Below, one piece after another: positions 6,691-10,064 of a stretch of DNA of 10,064 nucleotides. The notes under the pieces are model-generated. The model was not told the DNA's origin. It saw only the letters and a list, made by a program, of their open reading frames with translations, and searched no databases. The position numbers and the translations under genes were made by a program. The stretch spans positions 1-10,064 of the forward strand of contig CACYBG010000014.1 of the NCBI GenBank assembly GCA_902772605.1. Direction: 5' to 3'. This stretch comes from an uncultured Spirochaetaceae bacterium. GTDB lineage: Bacteria > Spirochaetota > Spirochaetia > Treponematales > Treponemataceae. Position 1 is the first letter of the stretch. Each line of letters begins with the position of its first letter.

Positions 6691-7191
6691 TTAGAATTCT
6701 TCGCTCTGATTTTCATCTGAATCGCTGTTCCTTTTTGAAACGACGTGGAGCCTTGCCTTTTCCTCGCGCCTTGATGCCGTAAGCCTGCTTTCTCCCTTTC
6801 TGCGGTAGATTTTCTTTCCGCCTGATTTTTCGTCGTTTGAAGGCCTGTTGAAATCTCCGCCCTGTCCGTATTTTGCTTCGCGTTCGGCCTTTCTTTCTGC
6901 ACGAATCCTGTTCCTTTCCTTCTGTTCCTTTTCGATGAAGCTGAGCGAATTGTCAAGTCCCTTCAGAAAATCCTGCATGGTATCTGCAAAAACAACGATT
7001 GCCCTGCGTTCTCCGTCTCCCTGCTCGGACGGCTTGCTTTCAACAATCTGGAGGAATACGTCCTTGTTCCTGTTTTCCTTGACATTGAAAAAATAAGAGC
7101 GGTTGTCCAATGCTACATGGGTTGTGTAGAGTTCGCCGCGGAATTTGCCCTGTTCCTTAAACTCTTCGTCCTTGTCTTCGAATCTTCCCAT
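6691..7191 (-). CDS. PUR-family DNA/RNA-binding protein (DUF3276/BpuR-like) with long charged tail
   Basis: This 166-residue protein has an N-terminal PUR domain, roughly residues 13-90, recognisable from GKFRGELYTTHVALDNRSYFF at its start, FLQIVESKP in the middle and IVVFADTMQDFLKGL near the end. PUR proteins bind single-stranded or duplex nucleic acid. The Borrelia relative BpuR binds DNA and RNA and controls its own translation and other genes. After the domain comes a basic, probably helical segment (86-108, rich in Lys/Arg/Glu), a Gly/Asn-rich linker and a basic patch near 125-153, ending in an acidic Ser/Asp/Glu tail. Bacterial PUR proteins are often near 120 residues, so the last 55 or so residues are an extension. 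Start: ATG 7191, with an AAGGAAGGA purine-rich ribosome site just upstream. It has its own promoter and terminator, so it is likely monocistronic. A regulatory or nucleoid role is inferred. Confidence 0.88.
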   Translation of the reverse strand: MGRFEDKDEEFKEQGKFRGELYTTHVALDNRSYFFNVKENRNKDVFLQIVESKPSEQGDGERRAIVVFADTMQDFLKGLDNSLSFIEKEQKERNRIRAERKAEREAKYGQGGDFNRPSNDEKSGGKKIYRRKGESRLTASRREEKARLHVVSKRNSDSDENQSEEF

Positions 7192-7227
7192 TCTGTCCTT
7201 CCTTGGTAATGTAAAAAGTGGATTAAA

Positions 7228-7243
7228 TCCCTGAAATTAGGGA
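7228..7243 (-). promoter_or_regulatory. small inverted repeat in the PUR gene leader
   Basis: TCCCT and AGGGA form a five-base-pair stem with a six-base loop, about 25 bases upstream of the ribosome site. It could fold in the mRNA leader. Because BpuR is known to act on its own mRNA, a feedback site is conceivable, but the stem is short. Confidence 0.3.
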
Positions 7244-7278
7244 AAAAGATATGACCCTGAATCGGTCCCGTTGACTTG

Positions 7279-7307
7279 AATATAGCCGTTTTATTTTTTT
7301 TAATCAA
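7279..7307 (-). promoter_or_regulatory. sigma-70-type promoter for the PUR gene
   Basis: Read on the minus strand, TTGATT (7307-7302) and TATATT (7284-7279) are separated by exactly 17 bases of A-rich DNA. Transcription would start near 7272, giving a leader of about 80 bases. The A tract between and upstream of the boxes would favour curvature. Confidence 0.7.
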
Positions 7308-7318
7308 GTGGGTCTGCA

Positions 7319-7330
7319 CCTGAATTCAGG
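7319..7330. repeat. 12-base perfect palindrome upstream of the PUR gene promoter
   Basis: CCTGAATTCAGG is a perfect palindrome 12 bases upstream of the -35 box of the PUR gene promoter. Related partial copies lie downstream of that promoter at 7230-7241 and about 7257-7266. It may be an operator. It also lies in the 3' untranslated region of bioN, where no convincing terminator was seen. Confidence 0.4.
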
Positions 7331-7387
7331 GCTCCGGCATGAAAACTGTAAATAAATGCAACGCATGATGTTTTTAAGGGAAAACGC

Positions 7388-8038
7388 TCAGGTTCTGTTC
7401 CGTATTGCAAGCGATTTTCCATAGGCTTCCTGCATGCCCGTCTTGAAAAGGAGGGGAGTGAGCGACCTGATTTTTTTTAGTCCGTTTTTTCCTCCGCGTG
7501 CCTTCCAAGCCCTGTCCAATCTCTGCCAGAAATCTGAAAGCCTTGGGATGAAATTCAGCGTAAGTGAGAGCAGGTCCGAAATTGCCGTGCTTTTACCGCG
7601 CGTGACGGCACTTTCAATCTGCCTGAATCCCATGTTCAGCTGAACGGATGTCGTCGTCCTGAAAAAAATGGATGTGAACTCAAGCGAAAGGAGGAACCTG
7701 AATATGGTTTGTACGTTAGATTCATCCGGCATCAGAATTTCAGGGCGGAACTTAGAGAGGTCTCCAATGGAAACGAGTTTTGTAAGCGTGGATGCCAGGT
7801 ACAGAAGAAGAAAGTAAACGAATGCAGGCTTCAGGTCCGAAACGATGTCCAGCACCGAAAATTTCAGGAAGAAAACCGAAAATGCGATGAGGAGCGAAAA
7901 GACCATGATGCATGGAATTGTCGGACAGTAAAATGCTGCGACCGCCAGAGTAAGCATCATTATGAGCTTGAGCCATGGAGTCATCTGGTGGAGGAATGTT
8001 TTACCGCTTTTGTAATGAAAAAATCCGTGTCCTTCCAT
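7388..8038 (-). CDS. bioN: ECF transporter T component (CbiQ/BioN family), probable biotin importer subunit
   Basis: This 216-residue membrane protein matches the CbiQ/EcfT family, which couples the ATPase to the substrate-binding S component. Early residues (FHYKSGKTFLHQMTPWLKL) match the family pattern of a short helix before the first membrane span. Hydrophobic segments lie at about 24-57, 68-90 and 111-128. The hallmark Ala-Arg-Gly motif is present as AWKARGGKNG (177-186); a second copy near the end is degenerate (SLAIRNR, 209-215). The ARG motif contacts the ATPase. The gene follows the ATPase gene by 15 bases, with AGGGA at 8049-8045 as ribosome site. With BioY two genes upstream, the set matches the BioMNY type of dedicated ECF importer. 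The symbol rests on that context, not on a unique BioN signature. No clear terminator follows it before the PUR gene promoter. Confidence 0.82.
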   Translation of the reverse strand: MEGHGFFHYKSGKTFLHQMTPWLKLIMMLTLAVAAFYCPTIPCIMVFSLLIAFSVFFLKFSVLDIVSDLKPAFVYFLLLYLASTLTKLVSIGDLSKFRPEILMPDESNVQTIFRFLLSLEFTSIFFRTTTSVQLNMGFRQIESAVTRGKSTAISDLLSLTLNFIPRLSDFWQRLDRAWKARGGKNGLKKIRSLTPLLFKTGMQEAYGKSLAIRNRT

Positions 8039-8053
8039 GAAAGTTCCCTGAAT

Positions 8054-8797
8054 CTACCATGCCAGATCGGAAAGTTTTCCGTATGCGGCAATCGGGTTTC
8101 TGATGCTCCATGCCGTAAGGTCCAGCTTTAGTGCATCCTGCGGGCATCCGTCGAATACTATGCGCCCCTTCTGCATTACGATGAAATGGTCTGAAAGCCC
8201 CAGGCATTTTTCAAGTTCATGCGTAAGTACTATGACCGTTTTTCCTGACGAGTGGAGCTGCCTTAAAAGCGCATTTACGTCAAGCACTCCCGGATAGTCG
8301 AGGTTTGCATACGGTTCGTCGAATATGATTATGTCCCTGTCCATGGCCAGTATTGAAGCGACAGCAAGCCGCCTTTTTTCACCTCCGGAAAGGAATTCTG
8401 CAGGAAAATCCGCTTTTTCAAGAAGCGAAACTGATGCAAGTGCCTTTTCAACGACGGATGGAATTTCAGATTTCGGAAGTCCAAGGTTCCTGGGTCCGAC
8501 CGAAACGTCTTCACGTGGACTGTCGCCCAGAATCTGCGTGGCTGCATCCTGAAAGACAAGTCCGGGTTTTGACTCGACTTCAACAAGACCGTCGCTTGCT
8601 TCCATCAGCCCGGATATTATGTTCATCAGTACGCTTTTACCCGAACCGTTCGCCCCTCCGATTACGGTGAAGCTTCCCCTGAGGATTTCAAGGCTTACGT
8701 CATCAAGTGCGACCGTATGCTTTCTGTCTCCGGTCTGGGACGGGAAAATCTTGTATACCTCCCGAAGCCTTACCGCCGGAGAATTTTCTGATTTCAT
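8054..8797 (-). CDS. bioM: ECF transporter ATP-binding protein (BioM-type)
   Basis: This 247-residue ABC ATPase shows all the expected motifs: Walker A GGANGSGKS (47-55), Q-loop VFQDAATQI (81-89), signature LSGGEKRR (136-143), Walker B IIIFDEP (156-162) with catalytic Glu161, D-loop ANLD (164-167) and switch His193. The segment DVSVGPRNLGLP after the Q-loop is typical of ECF-type ATPases. Only one ATPase gene is present, so it would act as a homodimer, as in BioMNY systems, unlike the EcfA-EcfA' pairs of shared modules. It starts three bases after the bioY stop, with an AGGA-type ribosome site inside the bioY end. It powers uptake by the BioN-BioY complex at the cytoplasmic face. Biotin as substrate is inferred from the adjacent bioY. 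Confidence 0.9.
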   Translation of the reverse strand: MKSENSPAVRLREVYKIFPSQTGDRKHTVALDDVSLEILRGSFTVIGGANGSGKSVLMNIISGLMEASDGLVEVESKPGLVFQDAATQILGDSPREDVSVGPRNLGLPKSEIPSVVEKALASVSLLEKADFPAEFLSGGEKRRLAVASILAMDRDIIIFDEPYANLDYPGVLDVNALLRQLHSSGKTVIVLTHELEKCLGLSDHFIVMQKGRIVFDGCPQDALKLDLTAWSIRNPIAAYGKLSDLAW

Positions 8798-8800
8798 GTC

Positions 8801-9505
8801 CTATTTTCCTGAATCCAAAGGCTTTCCGTCTCCCTTGAATTTGCTGACTATCTTTTCATGCACGGCCTTTCGGGTTTTCATCTCTTCCATTATTTCCTGA
8901 AGTTCCTGCTCGTCGTCAGGATAAAGATAACGTGCTGCAATCGGCCTTAGTACGGCTGCAAGCGGGATTGATATTATGAATTTGATTGTGTCGCCGGGAA
9001 TGAACGGTATGAGAGTTGCGTTGAGTGCTGCACTTACGGTCTGTGGCTTTCCCTTTTCTGCCATTACGTGGATGAACCATGGAATTCCGGGTGCGTAAAT
9101 CAGTGCGAATCCGGCAAGCGATGCAAGGATTATCCTTAGCCACATTTTTATGCTGAATCTCTTTTCAAACGTATGCGGAGTACCGACGATGAGTCCTGCG
9201 ACCAATGCGGCAAGGAAATATCCCCAGATGAATCCGCCCGTGGGACCGACGAATACCGCCCATCCGCCCTTGAGCCCCGAAAATACCGGTACGCCGATTA
9301 TTCCGAGGATTATGAAAAGACCGACGGAACCTGCTCCCTGGACACCTCCGAGTATGAGTGCGGCCAGCATTGCAAAAAGGTTTTGGACCGTGATGGGAAC
9401 TCCACCCGGAAGCGGAATGGAAATGAAACAGCCGATGCATATGAGTGCTGCAAAAAGGGCCGTAAACGTGGTGCGAAGAATTGATGCCTTTGTCTTGACT
9501 TTCAT
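8801..9505 (-). CDS. bioY: BioY, biotin-binding S component of an ECF importer
   Basis: This 234-residue membrane protein carries clear BioY signatures: IPLPGGVPITVQNLFAML (30-47), the GVPVFSG (71-77) and VGPTGGFIWGY (86-96) motifs, and FIPGDTIK (168-175). About six hydrophobic spans cover residues 12-190, with biotin expected to bind near the first and third motifs. The family is usually about 190 residues. Here a charged C-terminal tail of about 40 residues follows (DDEQELQEIMEEMKTRK and on), which is unusual. The start at 9505 has AAGGAG (9517-9512) six bases upstream. The gene leads the bioY-bioM-bioN unit and appears to have its own promoter, overlapping the terminator of the repeat gene. 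No BirA-type operator with TTGTAAAC arms was seen, so any biotin control is unknown. Substrate assignment is by family. Confidence 0.95.
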   Translation of the reverse strand: MKVKTKASILRTTFTALFAALICIGCFISIPLPGGVPITVQNLFAMLAALILGGVQGAGSVGLFIILGIIGVPVFSGLKGGWAVFVGPTGGFIWGYFLAALVAGLIVGTPHTFEKRFSIKMWLRIILASLAGFALIYAPGIPWFIHVMAEKGKPQTVSAALNATLIPFIPGDTIKFIISIPLAAVLRPIAARYLYPDDEQELQEIMEEMKTRKAVHEKIVSKFKGDGKPLDSGK

Positions 9506-9511
9506 TTTTTA

Positions 9512-9517
9512 CTCCTT
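9512..9517 (-). promoter_or_regulatory. consensus ribosome binding site of bioY
   Basis: On the minus strand AAGGAG lies six bases before the bioY ATG, close to the ideal sequence and spacing. This makes bioY one of the best-equipped starts in the window. Confidence 0.8.
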
Positions 9518-9528
9518 ATTTTTCGGAC

Positions 9529-9557
9529 ATTCTAATGAAAAAAGGCCGTCTTTTCAA
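9529..9557 (-). promoter_or_regulatory. sigma-70-type promoter for bioY-bioM-bioN
   Basis: Read on the minus strand, TTGAAA (9557-9552) and TAGAAT (9534-9529) are separated by exactly 17 bases. The -35 box overlaps the stop codon of the repeat gene and lies in the loop of its terminator; the -10 box follows the T run. The expected leader is only about 20 bases before the bioY ATG. Confidence 0.7.
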
Positions 9558-9581
9558 CTCCCTTTCTTTCCGCGGCCTTTT
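9540..9581 (-). terminator. intrinsic terminator of the repeat-protein gene, spanning its stop codon
   Basis: On the minus strand AAAAGGCCG (9581-9573) pairs with CGGCCTTTT (9548-9540), nine perfect base pairs, around a 24-base loop. The T run totals six residues, to 9538. The first arm lies within the last coding codons. The long loop may make it leaky, allowing some read-through into bioY. Confidence 0.7.
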
Positions 9582-10064
9582 GATGAAGAAACCTTTGCCG
9601 CAGATGATTTTCTTCCGGTCGCCTTAACATCAGCATCAGTTGATTTTACTGACGATTTTCTTCCGGTTGATTTAACATCAGCTTCAGTTGATTTTGCCAC
9701 GGATGATTTTCTTCCGGTTGCCTTAACATCAGCATCAGTTGATTTTACTGACGATTTTCTTCCGGTCGCTTTGACTTCAGCTTCGGTTGATTTTGCCACG
9801 GATGATTTTCTTCCCGTTGCCTTAACTTCAGCTTCAGTTGATTTTACTGACGATTTTCTTCCCGTCACCTTAGCTTCAGCTTCGATTGATTTTGCGGACG
9901 ATTTTCTTCCAGTCGCCTTAACATCAGCTTCGGTTGATTTTGTCACTGACGATTTTCTTCCAGTCGCCTTAACATCAGCATCAGTTGATTTTGCGGACGA
10001 TTTTCTTCCCGTTGCCTTAACTTCTGCTTCAGTTGATTTTGCTACGGATGATTTTCTTCCAGTC
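9554..10064 (-). CDS. Lys/Ser/Thr-rich tandem-repeat protein, histone H1-like tail, start outside window
   Basis: The frame is open to the right edge, giving 169 visible C-terminal residues; a GTG at 9946 is an ordinary repeat codon, not the start. The protein consists of about nine and a half copies of a 16- or 17-residue unit, consensus KST(E/D)A(E/D)VKATGRKSS(V/A) with an optional extra A or T, followed by a basic end (KVSSSKGRGKKGS). Each unit carries four basic and two acidic residues, so the region is strongly basic, lacks Cys, Trp and other aromatic residues, and is probably disordered. Such composition recalls histone H1-like or HU-tail proteins that bind DNA, and the repeated GRKSS could be a phosphorylation or DNA-contact element, but no specific family is recognised. 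The missing N terminus may hold a folded domain. Repeat codons differ at silent positions while the peptide is kept, which suggests selection on the protein. Confidence 0.75.
   Translation of the reverse strand, partial: TGRKSSVAKSTEAEVKATGRKSSAKSTDADVKATGRKSSVTKSTEADVKATGRKSSAKSIEAEAKVTGRKSSVKSTEAEVKATGRKSSVAKSTEAEVKATGRKSSVKSTDADVKATGRKSSVAKSTEADVKSTGRKSSVKSTDADVKATGRKSSAAKVSSSKGRGKKGS
9606..10064. repeat. in-frame tandem repeat of alternating 48- and 51-base units
   Basis: The plus-strand core GATTTTCTT starts at 9606, 9654, 9705, 9753, 9804, 9852, 9900, 9951, 9999 and 10050. The steps are 48, 51, 48, 51, 48, 48, 51, 48 and 51. The pattern is a 99-base double unit with one break near 9852-9900. 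The array continues past the window edge. Confidence 0.95.

Noticed and set aside
7331..7387. Terminator after bioN
   Set aside because: Only a four-pair ATGC/GCAT stem with loose flanking A and T runs is visible, too weak to call.
9606..10064. CRISPR-like array, because of regular repeats
   Set aside because: There are no unique spacers; the whole unit repeats, in frame, and steps are multiples of three.

Overview
The window looks like chromosomal core DNA from a spirochaete, most likely a Treponema-type organism. The grounds are a PUR-domain nucleic-acid-binding protein of the spirochaete/Bacteroidetes type, a LolC/E-type permease (implying an outer membrane or lipoprotein export), a Firmicutes-like mcsA-mcsB-clpC protein-quality-control cluster, and a compact BioY-based biotin importer. 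Base composition is near even by eye and codon use looks uniform, apart from the repetitive gene at the right edge. The genus is inferred from gene content and recalled family resemblance; no database search was run.

Positions 1-6568 hold a run of plus-strand genes. First comes the 3' end of a lipoprotein-releasing permease. Next are mcsA (zinc-finger/UVR adaptor), mcsB (protein-arginine-kinase fold with apparently lost active-site residues), a possible 46-residue ORF, clpC (AAA+ unfoldase), a purine-type phosphoribosyltransferase and rnhB (RNase HII). mcsA/mcsB overlap by one base and the phosphoribosyltransferase and rnhB are one base apart, so translation is probably coupled. No ctsR repressor gene and no CtsR or CIRCE operator was seen. 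A strong two-way hairpin terminator at 6578-6615 ends this run and also ends the convergent gene.

Positions 6691-10064 are all minus strand. Read in the direction of transcription: a gene made of 16/17-residue Lys/Ser/Thr-rich repeats, truncated by the window edge; then bioY, bioM and bioN, which together make a dedicated biotin ECF importer (S component, ATPase, T component); then a PUR-domain protein with its own good promoter. The bioY promoter is nested inside the terminator of the repeat gene.

The points most worth a second look are the degenerate McsB active site inside an intact mcsA-mcsB-clpC cluster, the 48/51-bp alternating coding repeat, the nested terminator/promoter before bioY, and repeated CCTGAAT-type motifs around the promoter of the PUR gene. 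I did not find a clearly new multi-gene system.
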